A DNA stretch of 64,000 bases, taken from NCBI GenBank assembly GCA_020152595.1, contig JAIGNY010002242.1:324501-388500 (forward strand), read 5' to 3'. The position numbers and the translations under genes are program-made. The notes beneath the pieces were generated by a model. It was not told the DNA's origin. It saw only the letters and a list, made by a program, of their open reading frames with translations, and did no database searches. This document shows positions 24,000 through 37,399 of this stretch, in pieces (position 1 is the first letter of the stretch; each line of letters starts with the position of its first letter). This stretch comes from Chiridota heheva. Lineage: Eukaryota; Echinodermata; Holothuroidea; Apodida; Chiridotidae.

Positions 24000-25750
24000 T
24001 TTGAATAAATAACACAAATCAAATAAGGCCTATTTGAAAACCATTGCTTTAAAAATTATGGGGGCCATGGCCTACGCGCCCCCCACCCCCCCCTCCTTCT
24101 TCCCTTTCCGATATCGGAGGCCCTGGAGTCTGTGACAATTACACATGTAAACGTTTAAAAGAACAAACCTTCAATTAAAATCGTGATTCTCACTTGTCAT
24201 TAAAAATCAATAACATTCAAACACAACTTTGATTTTCTCTTTCAATTCCGCAGTCGGTAATGGGATTACAGAACGCGGAATTGCCCAAGGTAAACCTGGG
24301 ACCCTTCCAGGGTTATTTTGGGGCAATTATGCAGTCGGCAACAGAATTACAATTCAAACTTAATATACAATCAACAAAGGATCTAACCCCTTTTAATGCA
24401 GGAGTTAAAATTTGTATTAATTAGCAATGAAGGGGCTATATTTCACCAAATTTAGAGCTACTTGATGTAGGGGTTTACAATGCTACATTACTATTGTTAG
24501 GCACAAATCTGCATTAGGTTAACACCAGTTTTACAAGCTGTAAAACTGACCCAGAAATACATGGACAAAAAAGCTTTTAATGATTATTATGTTCACCCTA
24601 TATGAATGCAAAGATTACCTGACTATCATCAGAGGAGTATTATTTGAGAGTCAATGTTATATTAACCATTTCTATCCATTTTCATTTTTTCAGCAATAAA
24701 TGTTCTGTTTTGAGCTTATATACTTTTAATATGTTCTTTGATCAGACTATAACATTAAGGATGCCTACTTTTAATATAACTACCTATCAAAAGGTAATTA
24801 AATTCTGCATAAAACAATCATTCAAGTTTGAAAATAGCATAATTAGTTTTGGAAACATCAATAAACCATTCAATTAATCTGTAATAGAAAAATTGGAGCC
24901 ACTGTAAGCTTTCAAGGTATCAAAATGGCAGAATGTGAATCTTGCCACTAAAACTTGGTGGTTGTAGGATTTCTTAGGAAGGTTACATTGGGGATAAGGA
25001 ATGACCTAGGACAGTAAGGGCATAGGTATTTACTATACAGAGTGTCAAAAAGGTATCAAAAACGTACGGGAGGGGTGTTCATTAGAGCAGCTGAGCTTAA
25101 GCAGGGCCATAACTGAAGGAAGGGGCAAGAGAAAATTTTCCCCTCCCTGTGTTTTCACTATTAATTATCTTTGATTTCGGCAGCTCTCTACATTGTGACT
25201 ACCGTATGTGTATGCAGACTTTTTCACAAGTCTACATTGTGAATTATCTGCATGTACAGTAGACTGTCCCACCACTCCACACTTTTTTCTTCCATGTTTT
25301 TGACATACATAACGTTAAACAGTGCCTCTTAAATCATTTGCATTTCAGCAAATGAGTAAAAAGCATAAGAACCTTTCTTCTTGCACAGTAGTATATACTT
25401 TGATTTTGATCTTATTAAATCTCAGAACTGTCAGTTTCCAACTAAAGAAATGTTTGCTTTCAGAGAAGATTGTTATTTCAGGCAAACACTGGAGACACAT
25501 AAACTTTGGAGTCAAGGATAAAACCATGTTAAACAAAGGTGCTTAACCAGAGGGATAAATTTCACATGGTTTTCATGCTAACTTTGGACTAAAAGCAATT
25601 TTTTTTTTTTTATCATATTTTTAAATATTGTGTTCTTACACATTTAGATTATTTATCATAGTGGAACATGTAATTTGTGTATATTTTGTTGCTTGTCTAA
25701 GTGTTTAGGTTTTTGCCTATATATCCCTTGTAGAAATTTCTGATTAAATT
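24000..25750. other. Intronic stretch, nothing recognised
   Basis: AT-rich sequence. A short direct repeat with GCAGTCGG(T/C)AA lies at about 24252 and 24331. No gene or transposon was identified. Confidence 0.45.
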
Positions 25751-25759
25751 TTTGATTTT

Positions 25760-26270
25760 ATTTTAGTTAGATAATTATAATCAGATTATAATCCTGGATT
25801 TGGAACTCTTTTCTAACTATAATCTGATTAAAATGGATGGAGAAAAATATAAGTAGATTTGTTAAATCAGATTTAAATCAGAATTCAAAAAGTTTAAATC
25901 AGAAAAGCTTCCAAATTCAAGACTATAATTAGACTATCACCATTTCAACTTATTTTAATCAGAAATTAAGTCAGTTCTGAATCTATTCTGATTATCCTCA
26001 GATTTTTCTATAATAAAAGTCAGAATTTTATTCAGAAAAGTTTTAGTCAGAAAATATCTGACTATAATTAATATAATCACAAATGTAATAATTTTGATTA
26101 TCTTTTATAATCATATATTTTTATAATCAGATTTAAGTAAGAATTTTAGTCAGAACAGTTTTAGTCAGAAAATATCTGACTATAATCAAACTAATCAGAA
26201 ATGTAATTCTGATTATCCAGAAATATTATTTGAATGTGAATCCATAATAATCATAAATATTATGATTTTA
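25760..26270. repeat. AATCAGA-rich degenerate tandem tract, copy 1
   Basis: Dozens of AATCAGA, AGTCAGA and their complements TCTGATT occur. One longer unit (TTTTAGTCAGAAAATATCTG...) recurs at about 26042 and 26159, offset about 117. A similar tract lies at 39655-39820. Confidence 0.7.
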
Positions 26271-27069
26271 AATTCAGCTACATGCATACAGGCCTGGATG
26301 CACATGCAGATCCAGCTAGATGACCCCTTACAAATACAGTGACCAGTTGTTGCAAATGAGGTACAATCTGGTAGACATTACAGTAGAGGCTGCATTATCA
26401 GGTGTCAGACTGTTGGTGATATGCTGCACTACTGTAGCTTGTTACCAAAATCATATCAAACTTTTCTGTTCCATCCCTCTCAATGTGTTTCTTTTTATTA
26501 ACCCAGATCCACTTACACAATTCCCTTAGCAACACTTAAAAGAAATTAATACACATCAAAGCTTGAGTACTATCCAATTGTATGAGCGAAAGTCAATCCC
26601 ATGTTACATTTTTAAATGTTTTGATCCAAAACTGATTACTCGCTGTATACATAGCAAAACTAGAATATCAGCACTTTGTAGAGTGCATATCTCTGCCCCC
26701 GTTGCAATTCCAACATGCCTAGAATAGCTTTAGAGTTCATTCGATCCCCATACCCACTATAATCTACCTCATAAATCCTAGGCCCACCAAGATTCATCTC
26801 CAAGTTTTGATCAATAAGAATCATTTGCATTCTGAACACTTGAAGATTATCTTTTGACTGAATTTTTCCAAGGCCATATCATTGTTTTCAGTTTCATTCA
26901 GGCTAAGCATTCATTGTTTCAGTTCCATTCAGTTAGGATTCACATTCCATCATTTTCTATTTATGGCAGAAACCAATTGTTCTTACTTAAACATCCCCAC
27001 CGCTCAATTTCTGCCCTTCCCTTGTACCAGTACACCCCAAATCTAAATAACTTGTTCCTTAAGCAATAA

Positions 27070-27355
27070 TAAAACCACACATTAAATTTGATCCAAATCC
27101 AATCAAAAATCAGTTCTTAAGATTGACAAATTCACTTAAAATGTCCCCACTCCTCCATTTGCACCCTTCCCCTGTTCCAATATGTATCACATTTTACTCA
27201 CTTCTTCCTTACACAGTAACAAAACCACACACCAAATTTGATCCAAATCCAATAATCAGTTCTTGAGATATCTTGATAACAAACAAACAAACAAACAAAC
27301 AGACAAACAGACAAAGGCTAAAACATAACCCCCATCCAACTTCGTTGGTGGAGGT
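27070..27355. repeat. Interspersed repeat with (AAAC)n and CTTCGTTGG(T)GGAGGTAA end
   Basis: The phrase 'ccaaatttgatccaaatccaat' occurs twice (27085 and 27235), followed by ACAAACAAACAAAC and a terminus reading CTTCGTTGGTGGAGGTAA. This is the usual shape of a widespread short repeat in marine invertebrate genomes. Confidence 0.6.
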
Positions 27356-27359
27356 AACT

Positions 27360-30300
27360 AATAAAGAAATGTTCATGGTTCCTCTCAAACTTGTCCTTCT
27401 TCATTAACAGCAATCAAGATATTCCTTCTCCGTGTGCCGGTTCAAGCAGTTTCTTTGACAGCCTAAACAGTAAAGAGAAGCAGAAAAAAGTAAATAGTCT
27501 TAAAAACATTGGAAGAAGGAAATAATCAGAATTATTACTTGCAATATTTTAACACCCCTACATGAAAGCAAAACTGTTGAGGTCTAGGGCCTAGGCCCTG
27601 ATAGACTAAATTCACTAAATAATTCTTGTGGAGTTCCCTCCCCCTTCCCACATGACCCCCTCCCCCACTTTGTGTGGGAAGATTATTAACAAGTTGCCCT
27701 TCCTCCTATTTGTGAAGGACACTTTCAGCTCTGCCCAGCAGAATGTTGATTGAAGCCAGTAATCACGAGTTCACTGCCAAATCATGTACGTCTATCATGT
27801 GCAGTATGATAGAGGACAAAAAGACAAAACACAACTGTAAAGAGTTGTGTAGACTTGTTTAACTTTTATGCCCTATAAATGCCATCAATTAATTAAACAA
27901 ACATCTGTGATATTTTGTATCTTTTACGGTGGAATTTAAAACTTGTAGCAAATTTGTTTGAAAATTGTTGGTGTTGAACACGTCTACGAAGAGTGATGTT
28001 ACACCCTCAATTGGTTAATGTAAGTGTATCTAAAAAAACAATATTTGAATTACTTGAACCAGATGAAACAGTTTTCTTCTACAAAATTTCTTTTAAGGAG
28101 CCAGCAAATTACAGCTCCTTAAATCTCATGACATCTTATGGCCATAAGTTACACAATTTCAGAAAATATTTTAATATAATGCACAAAGGATTTAAAGGAA
28201 TGTTAGGATGCGATGCCACTTCTAGTCCGATTCCAGATTTCTAAAAGAAATCTAAGACAGACTGTACGTATTAAACATAAGTCCTCAATGAAATAATACT
28301 TCAAGCACCTTTTCAACATGTTGTTGCTTCTAGCATCCTCTTTCATATAATTGAAACATGTATGACCACTGATGTATGCTTGTACAATAAGATAGTAAAT
28401 GAGCAAGATGGTATCAAATTTAGTGAAATTTCTTGCTGCATCACTTGAATAATTATCATATAAATGATGTTAATAAAAACCCATCAGAAACATATAAATG
28501 GTACTTGCTTTTACATACCTTGATTCCTTGATGATGAATTGCATTGTATTCACACTCATTGTTTTTGAGGCTGTGATCTGGCAATAAACATGTATGACCA
28601 AGTCTGCCATAACAAGGATAACTGGCATATTTACTCTGTTGCTTTGAAATAAATTAGTTCAGCCATATTCTGTTGGGTCAAGAAAATACAAACCTGTCAC
28701 ACTACAAATATATATTATGGCAAGTAAATACATTTTTGATTAAACTTCATGATAAGTTTTTGATTTATGCAAAATTTGTATGACTGGTAGACAAGATGAA
28801 AAGGCAATTCTTTCAATTTCTTTTTACAGTCACTAAAAATGATGGAAGAGTTTCTGAATTTGATTGGGGGCATGACAAAAATGCACACACTTTTGGGCAA
28901 AATTTACTGCACCACTTCAAACAATTTTTGGTAGGAATTAAAAGAAAAACACACAAAAGAAAATACCAAGGTTGCCATGTAAATATATCACAAATTTGAG
29001 TTACATACTAAAATTTATGCCCGAGATTTAAATAAGCAGTAATGGTGAACTGCTTAAGTGATATGATGGTTTTTAATAGATTTTGAAGCAATTTAGCTTA
29101 AACTGCATCCTTTAAGATTTTCTTATTTGAATCCTCCACCCTCCTCTCCACCATGTCTATCACAGGGATGGTGCTAGGAATCAATGACAGAGGGATATAA
29201 GCAAATGATAAATTCTCCTTTCAATATGTTCTTATATATAATATCAAATATCAAGCTCAAAATCTAACAAGTGGTTCCAAGTCATTTGATTGGACAATAC
29301 ATGGTTATCCAACATTTAAAAGGAAAATAAAGCCAAAATGGTCAATATGCCCATTTCCCCCTTTTGTTTCAAGAATAAGCCTCAAAATGAATTTCTGCTA
29401 GAGGTCGAATTACTTCAAAGTTAGGAAATCAAACTAATCAGATACACATGCATGTTAATTTGTCCATGTTTCTATCATTTTTCCCAAGAAAAGAAGAGCC
29501 ATGTGGTAGATATTCTCAATGACAGCTTATCCCCTAATACACCCTGGTGTATGGTGTAATTCCTGGGAAGGTGCTGAATTAGGCAGGGTAGGGGAGGCAT
29601 CTGAAAGAATTAAAGCTTAGTGTGCCATGAGGAAAGTGAGAGATTGATTTATTTTACACTTGACAGACTGCATTACCTATCTCATGAAAACTTAGTTTTG
29701 AATTAATGAAAAATAATTCTATACTAAAAATAATTCTACATTGAAAATAATGCTGTATAGATAATTATAAATTGAAAATAATTCTGTATTGAAAAGAAAC
29801 ATACTTAGCACATTCATAGATATAGGTCTTTCTTAACTATCTTAGAACCTTCTCTGCATTATAAATTTCTTGCCTTGCAACAAGTTACTTTCCTATATGG
29901 TTATAAACAAGGTTTCCGTAAATTTTGTCTTCTATGCATCTTGTTCAATGGCTTATTATTCTCAACAATTCACTGATGTTACAGTGTTTAAGGCAGTTAA
30001 CACAACAGTACACCAAATTGTAGTTACAGGCCTACACACTTAACTTAAAAGACTTTTGCAACAAATGTGACTCTTAACTTTATCTCTACACATCATAACT
30101 TACCTAAAATAAGTAATGATCTGAAATTTGCTTTTATAACTAGTTTATCATAAAATGATAATTTGTTTAAACAAAGAAAAGAAACAAACTTACATTAACA
30201 GCAGAGAACTCGATGGAAAGCTGCATCATGAAACTAGCTCTATTTCTATTGGAATGTGGCTGTTTTGAAGCATTCACAAAATTGTGAAATTCTTCTCTTT

Positions 30301-31245
30301 TCATTGGCCAGTGATAGGTCAGTGATAGTGAGGTTACTTCATTGATGGTGTGGTTTTTTAGCTCAACATCCCTTTAAGGGATTTTGAGCTGATGCGATGT
30401 CTCACTGAAGGCTCAGGTTCACGCTCGAAAACAAGTGTTATTTTTGCAGCGTTTGTCACGTCCTTACCGTTTTTTGGATATTTGCTGTTTTGCTTTGTTT
30501 GGCTTAAAAAGATCAATACGTTGATGCAATAACAGGTCATATTGTTGCATAGTTTTAATGAATTTTGCATTCCAAAGTTCGTTAAAAATGTTTTCAAATA
30601 CTTAGATTTCACTCGATGCAATCTGACGGAATTTAGCATATATAAATAACATTGGCTCGGGAAATACCATCGAATATCTACGATTGAAAGACAACTATGT
30701 TTACATTGGCTATACACTGAGCATTGAAATACTGTCTTGCACATATGCTAATCGAGCTTGATATCCCGTTTGGGCATTTCTGCCACTGAGTAGTTCAATT
30801 GGGTTTAACTTCAGTTGTTGATAGCTGATTTGGGCTATAAATTGAGTTTAAAATAACTATTAACAACCAAAAATCGCCAAATACCTGGTTATTTCAACCA
30901 TATAATGCAATTGAATCTCTGGCTGTAAAATCACCAGTGTTAATAACTCACTGATATAATCACCAAAAAAAAAGATAAAAAAAAAGACCTATCATATGCT
31001 TGTCGCATTAGACGCATGACTTGGCTTGCTGTATGTAATATAAACTTATCGACAATAACTTGTTTTTTTTGTTTGCAAGGCTACAGACTGTATTACTGCA
31101 ACTTATGCATAAATCCAGTGACTTTTTGAAGAAATTCTTAGAGGTGGGTTGGGAAATGGGGGTGCCAATACACAAAATGGACTTTTTCGACAAATTTCTG
31201 ACTTTTTAAATGTCCTTCCCCCCACCCCCCTTCCTCCTCCCAGTT
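27360..31245. other. Intronic stretch, mostly unremarkable
   Basis: AT-rich sequence with a short degenerate tandem run of AAAATAATTCTA-type units at about 29705-29800. The 128-codon minus ORF at 30358-30744 has no recognisable domain and is not called as a gene. Confidence 0.45.
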
Positions 31246-31249
31246 AAAT

Positions 31250-31700
31250 TTTGCTTCGGTTTCGGAAACTTTGATTCTGTATCCAGACAACTTTTACGAT
31301 TTTAAGAAAATTTTCGTGATTTGTTCTTCTTTTTTTTTGTGGGTAGTTTTATTTTATTTTAGGGAAATTTTGCTCATTTTCATGAAATGTTGCTTATTTT
31401 CGGCAACTCTTTGGCCAATTTTGGGTTAATACCATCAGTTCCGACAATTTTTAGAACATTTTTAGAACATTTTTATGAACATTTCTTTCATTTTCGGATA
31501 CTATTTTTTATTTTCCAGAAAAATTTCTTTAATTATCAGAAAATTTTGCTCATTTTCGGAATATTTTGATTATTTTTGGATGATTTTGCTCACTTTTGGA
31601 AATTTGTTTGCCCAATTATGGAGTAAATTCTGGACAAATTATTTTGATTAAAGGAACATTTTCTTCCATTATCAGGAAAATCACCGTTATCTGTGATGGA
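31250..31700. repeat. T-rich degenerate repeat with TTTTCGGAA motifs
   Basis: About 15 loosely repeated blocks of 25-35 bases, each with ATTTTCGG or ATTTTTAGAACA and GCTCATTTTC. The repeat is heavily diverged. Confidence 0.6.
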
Positions 31701-31733
31701 TATTTTAAAGGATTTAGGGGCCAAGTAAATCCA

Positions 31734-31763
31734 TCTTATATTAAAGAGGACTTCAAAAGAAAG
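31734..31763 (+). repeat. Third copy of the 27-bp terminal repeat seen at 6133/6603
   Basis: ATCTTATATTAAAGAGGACT and the following TCAAAAGAAA differ by one or two bases from the terminus at 6603-6636 (reverse complement). No inverted partner was seen nearby. Confidence 0.55.
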
Positions 31764-32907
31764 TTTAAAGATCGTTTTAGTTATATTTTGTTATAATGAT
31801 TGCCATTTGGAAGTGTATTTGTGGGATGCTATTAGGCCTAGCTAGATGTAATTATTGATTAATTGTTATTCAATAATTGCAATAATCAATTAGGCCCTAT
31901 TTGCTCAGAATGGCTAATAGTTAAAATCATGTCTTGTTGCAAGGATGTAAAATCCATCTTGACTTTGTACATAAGTATTTTGCTGTTCGTATATCTATTT
32001 ATGATTTGTATTTCACTTAAAAGCAAAATTTGTTAATAAAATTTGCATCATATTGATGTTCTGGCTTAGCTTTATTAGGCTTAATTGAAAAACAGTTTTC
32101 ACCTATACAAACGATATTAAAGCTCCCATACGTAGTGGGGGAACTAGAGTCCTGCAGGCCTATCGGAATTTTGGCCTCTGCAGGGATGTCGGAAGAAAGG
32201 CGGCAAGGGATGGACACTGCCTCTGGCACTGGAGTGAGGAGGAATAATGTGCTCTTTTTAAATTGTGTGGACGGGGAGCAGGAGTTGCCCTTTTGAATGT
32301 TGTGGGCAAACCGGTCTGGAATCTGGAGCCGCCCTTTTGAAACTTATTTGAAAGTATTCTAGATTATTCTTCAAACTTTAAAACAAATAGATATCCACTC
32401 ACTCACAAATACTACAAAATACATAGAGGTTGTCACATACATTTAGTATTCATTTGACATAATTAAAGCATAACAGTTTACCAGGGGCACCGACACTGAG
32501 GGCTGTGGTGGGAGAAGGTATGCCCCAAATAATATTTTAAGCAGCAATTTTGAAAAGAAGCCTTTTACTTGTTTGCCCAATGGGTAATTGTCAACATTGG
32601 TCTTGGCTTCCCAATCTTTGAACGCATAGAATTTGCCACCGAAAACTGTCAACTGACAAGAGTGCCCCTTTTTTATACAAAAAGTGCCCTTCAATTACTG
32701 TCAAAAAACGCACATGAACTTGACTTTCTGCTCCCTCTGTTTCCCCAAGTTTCTTCCGACACGTCTGGTGCATAACAAAGATATTGCAGTGTCATTGATA
32801 GGAGTTAGACCCAAATCGATTTTTTCCAGGGCCTGTAAGATTTACCCACCCTTCCGGGCATTCCAAAACCTTTTGTCGTGCCAATCAAACTTTGTTAAAA
32901 TAAAGTT

Positions 32908-33180
32908 GTATACCTTTCTTAAAAACCCAAGCCTACCCAATGTAACTACCACCAACAAAAACATATATATACCCATCCCCAAAACATATAATGAGCTACT
33001 ACATCATTTATGTTCCAGCATCACAACAATATTAAAGCTCCTGCTTGCATTTCCCCCCAATATAAACATGTATTTCTTTCCTAACAACCCCAGCCTACTC
33101 GAATTATCAACCTACCAACAAAAAACAGGCTTAAGCACCCCCAAAATATGTTGAGCTACTACATCATTGATGTTCTAGTA
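32908..33180. repeat. Tandem duplication, period about 161 bp
   Basis: The 'aagcctaccc' and 'gagctactacatcat' blocks at 32929 and 32992 recur at about 33091 and 33153. The copies are clearly diverged. Confidence 0.65.
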
Positions 33181-34320
33181 ATCCAAATGAAGTATGTGAT
33201 TGTGTTGCTTGCTTTGAAAATACTAAATATGGGAGAGATTGAAGAATTCATGAAGGTGAAAGGATAATTGAAGAACAAATATTTAGCAGCTCCATGATGA
33301 GAATGAAGTAAAAAGGAGATGACAGAAAGGGAAAAGGGGAGTACATGGGGATGGATGATCTGGTTTATAGAAATTAGGGAGGGGTGCAGTGAGAGGGGCC
33401 CTAGGGAGGGTAAAAAACATGGCCATGAGGGTGGGAGAAAGTAGCAAAAATGAGGATGGGGCATATATTACCATGGAAGTTTAATGGTAATTTGGAAAGA
33501 CTATTATTTGACTGCTGATTTTACTTATCGCTAGGTTTTTGCTTTTGTTGCTTGCGAAAATGTGAATTTGAGGCACTGCTGGGTTTAGGGGTGAGACGAT
33601 TATTTAATCGCAATGCATCGCCGATTTTCAAAGACCTGTTATGTGTGAATATTCTATGCATAATCCCCTAGTGTAAATGAGCCAAGGAACTTGAAATCCA
33701 CAGGATGTCTTTTATTTGGCAAACAAAAGAGCAGGCTCGTTGCCTCGAACAAAGGAAGGATTTATACCGATCAATACCTATTAAAGATGTTGCAATTGCT
33801 CCCCTACACTTGACGTTCAGTTGTATGACGAATGTAATATAAAATTGCTATGCTGTTTCCAGCGTCGAACCAATAAAGTTTCAATGAAAAAAACAACCAG
33901 ATGTCTTTTCTACTTTACAACAGTTTTACAGATCATTTACAAAGAAAATATATTTATAATAAAAACTCCCAATGCATAAATGACTCTGTCTTTTGATAAA
34001 AATGTTCTTACTAACGTAACTATTTACTCCCATCATGGTCAGGCATCCACAACAGTTTCCTAACCCCCATTCTAAAAGTTAGTGCACTAACCAGTGAATG
34101 TTGGTTCGTGGGAAACATTATGCAAACTTACAAAAGATGAGCTTTCATACACCCTTTCAATGAAAAAGTTCCCTTAGCCAATAAACTACAAGATAAATAT
34201 CATTAATATTCATTTCAATTTGGATTTATTTATTTATTTCAAACATGGGAATAATTTTGTTTTCACACACAAGGTATAGGGCAAAATCTTTTGTGGGCGG
34301 GATCTCTTTTTCTAATATTT
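33181..34320. other. Intronic stretch, nothing firmly recognised
   Basis: Bases 33540-33900 are less AT-rich and end in an AATAAAG-containing segment, so a relic LTR is possible but unproven. The rest has no visible structure. Confidence 0.35.
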
Positions 34321-34324
34321 GTTC

Positions 34325-36003
34325 GTTTGTTTGTTTGATGAGGGCTTAACGGCACCACGACAACGAAGGTCAAATTGTGCCTGAGAGGTCAGATAATTCT
34401 AGAGGTAGGAAGGGAAAGGAAACAGGGGGAGAATGAGAGAAATTCAAGAAGTAAAGGTCAGAAAGCTGTGATTGCGAGGAGAGGTGCACGGTTGAAACAA
34501 AAACAAAGTAGAAAGGGGGTGGAAGAGGAGAATTAAATATGGTTGTAGAGGGAAGCATGATAAAGGAAGGAGATAATTTCATCCAAAGGATTTTTGTAAA
34601 AGAACTCAGCAAATGAGTTGTGGGGAGCGAGGGAAGCTCTGGAAAGGTTGTACAGGGGGAAAGCAATGATAACGTGATGGATTGTGAGGGTGCAGTGGCA
34701 ATTGTTGCAGAGGGGTCGGGGGAGCCAATAAGGAGGTGGGAGCGAGTGAGGTGGGTGTGACCAATTCTAAGACGGGTAATATGAACGTTGTTGATACGAG
34801 GGGTTGTCGATGGTGGATTTGATCCGAATTGTGGGCTGGATGACATGGAGTTTGTTATCAATTTGGGAGTTCCATGAGGTTTGCCAGCGGTCACGAACAA
34901 GGGAAGCGAGAAGCGGTTTGATGTCAGAGAGGGTTTTGGGAAAAGGGGTAGGGAGGAGGTTAAGGGCCAGCTTAGAGGCTCCATCAGCAATGTCATTGCC
35001 AGGGATGCCAACATGGCTGGGTATCCAGAAGAAAAGAACACTTTTCCTGCAGAGGGTGGGAGAAAGGAGTTTCCTCGGAGGAGGTGGCATGTGAGGTTAT
35101 CCCATTTAAGATTGAGTAAAGAAGAACAGCCTTTGAATCAGAGAAAATGGCAAAGTGGCTGAGCGGAGAGTCAACTCAATAAAGTTAAGGGCAAGGAGAA
35201 TGGCCTTAGCCTCGTCTGAAAAGATGGATGAGTAGTCGAGAAGTCTGCTACTGAGGGTGATGTCTTGGATGACGGCAGCAGCAGCTGTCTTGTTGCCTTC
35301 CTTGGAGCCATCAGTATAGATGGAGGTGTAATTTGAAAGTTGGTCTTTGATTTGGTTGTGGAGATTGATGAAGAGGCTAGGGTGGCTTTGAGTTTTGTGA
35401 TGAGTGGAGAGGCCCAGATAGACAGAAGGGAGGGGGGTGGCCCAAGGAGGAAAAGTGGGCCAGGAGTAGGTGCCGAGAGTGGCAGGATTGATGCCGAGAT
35501 GGAAGAGGTCTGATTTAATGCGTAAGCTGAAGGGAGGGGATAGGGTTTTAGTCCTTTTAAAGAGGGTGGAGGAATTGGGGTACACAATGAGGTTGTAAAC
35601 AGGGCTCTGGGTGTTGGTGAGGACCTAAAAAGCTAAGCCTCTCTATAGGAGGACTAAGCTTTCTACATCTAAGTAGAAAGGGGGGCTCATTGGCTTCAAC
35701 ATGAAGGTTGGTGATTGGGAAGGTCCTGTAGGCACCTAGACAGAGCCTGAGGGCTTCATTTTGGATGGTGTTGATGTAGTTGAGGTATGAGTTGTGAGCA
35801 ACACAGTAGACAATATTGCCATGGTCAAGCTTGGCACGAATGGTGAGCCTGAAAATTTTGAGAAGAGCATAGCGGTTCGCTCCCCAAGTAGTGTTGGAGA
35901 GGAGTCGGAGGAGTTGAGGGAGCTGTTGCATTTTACTTCCAGGTTGGTGATGTGTTGTTTGTAAGTGAGCTTGGGGTCTAGAGTTAGACCCTCCAAACAT
36001 CAA
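34325..36003 (-). mobile_element. I-like LINE copy 4 (end of RT, RNase H, 3' end)
   Basis: On the minus strand: the RT thumb region (GLTLDPKLTYKQHI at about 35990-35950; AKLDHGNIVY about 35840; LRLCLGAYRTFP about 35755-35720; LHVEANEPPF about 35700). RNase H follows, with YTDGSK at about 35325-35310, DEAKAILLALNFIEL about 35215-35175 and FFWIPSHVGIPGN about 35040. Then come the C-terminal RIGHTHLTRSHLL block (about 34770) and a 3' end in TTTGTTTGTTTGATGAGGGC. Frameshifts lie between the blocks. It is 5'-truncated near 36003 within RT and lies in the large ELL intron, sense to ELL. Confidence 0.88.
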
Positions 36004-36177
36004 ATTTCACAGAAATCGCAAGTGATCATCAAGATAGATAACAAATATTTTGTAAAAGACTATATGCAGTTATCTGGGATGAATTGTGTGGAATATTTTC
36101 CGCTGGGCGTAGTAGTTTTTACTTGTACAAAATGAGGCTTTTCTGATGACCTTTGACTGACCATTGGGTGAAGGCGG

Positions 36178-36202
36178 TAGAGGGGGGGGGGGGGGGGGAG
36201 GT
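36178..36202. repeat. Poly-G tract (about 18 G)
   Basis: A long guanine run, able to form G-quadruplex on the plus strand. Similar G runs occur at 23968-23981 and 58450-58462. Confidence 0.85.
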
Positions 36203-36629
36203 TTAAGTGAAATACAAACGATTAGTATTCCTATTGATGGGATATCATGTCTAGTCTCTCCCTAAATTATATAAAGTTAAGCAACTAACATTAAAATCAA
36301 AAGTGCAAATTTTATTTCCCGAAACTTTCTTCAAATATATGATGGGAAGGTGACCTGGGAGGGCGAAAGGGAAGCAAGATCCCCAATATTTTCCATTATT
36401 ACTTGCCCCCTCAATCACCAAATATTTAGTGGTCCCCCTTCCCCTTCATAACCTTATCAATTTTTTGTCAAAGGATTTAACACTTTTTGGTAGAGGACAG
36501 GTAAAGTTGTAAGTACGAACTTGTATTTTACCCCAGTCTAACACCCATCCGAATAAAAATCACACACCCGCCTTAGGGATGAGGAGAAATTGTAATGATT
36601 GTTTAAAGTTCATTAATATGAGTTTTGTA

Positions 36630-37305
36630 TCTTTGTTTGTTTGTTTGTTTGTTTGATGAGGTCTTAACGGCACCACGACAACAAAGGTCAAATTGTGCCT
36701 GAGAGGTCAGATCATTTTAGAGGTAGTAAGGAAAGAGACCAGGGGGAGAATGAGAGAAATTCAAGAACAAAAGCCAGAAAGCTGTGATCGAGAGAGGAGG
36801 TGCATGGGTAAAACAAAAACAAAGTAGAGAGGGGGTGGAAGAGGAGAATTAAATATGGTTGTAGAGGGATGCATGCTGAAGGAAGGAGATTATTTTATCT
36901 GGAGGATTTTTCTGGAAGAACTCAGCAATTGAGTTGTGGGGAGCGAGGGAAGCTCTGGGAAGGTTGTACAGGGGCAAGCAGGGAGAACGTGTTGGATTGT
37001 GAGGATGCAGTGGCAATTGTTACAGAGGGGTTGGGGGAACCAATAAGGAGGTGGGAGTGAGTGAGGTGGGTGTGACCAATTCTAAGACGGGTAATATGAA
37101 CGTTGTCGATACGAGAAAGGTTGTTGATGGTGGATTTGATCGGGATTGTGGGCTGGATAACATGGAGTTTGTTATCAATTTGGAAGTTCCATAAAGTTTG
37201 CCAGCGGTCACGAACAAGAGAAGCGATAAGCGGTTTGATGTCAGAGAGGGTTTTGGGAAAAGGGGAAGGGAGGAGGTTAAGGGCAAGCTTAGCGGCTGTA
37301 TCTTT
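36630..37305 (-). mobile_element. I-like LINE copy 5 (RNase H end and 3' end)
   Basis: Strongly similar to the 3' 670 bases of the copy at 34325. The RIGHTHLTHSHLLIG block is at about 37085-37040, and the end has four to five GTTT units. The element breaks abruptly at about 37303 inside RNase H, just before the SHVGI motif. It lies 630 bases from copy 4 in the same orientation. Confidence 0.87.
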
Positions 37306-37399
37306 ACATGTAAGTTTTAACCGTTGTACAATCGTGGTAAGGATTTGCATTGAGTTTGTGTTTTTGTTCAAATTGTGCGTGTTGAATGTTCAATATTTC

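Noticed and set aside
27415-27470. Exon-like segment with a TTTAG acceptor and a short open frame on the minus strand
   Set aside because: The frame closes after about 18 codons, shows no ELL similarity, and would disturb the phase of the ELL model.
30358-30744. 128-codon minus-strand ORF
   Set aside because: No recognisable motif, low-complexity composition, and no splice or conservation evidence.
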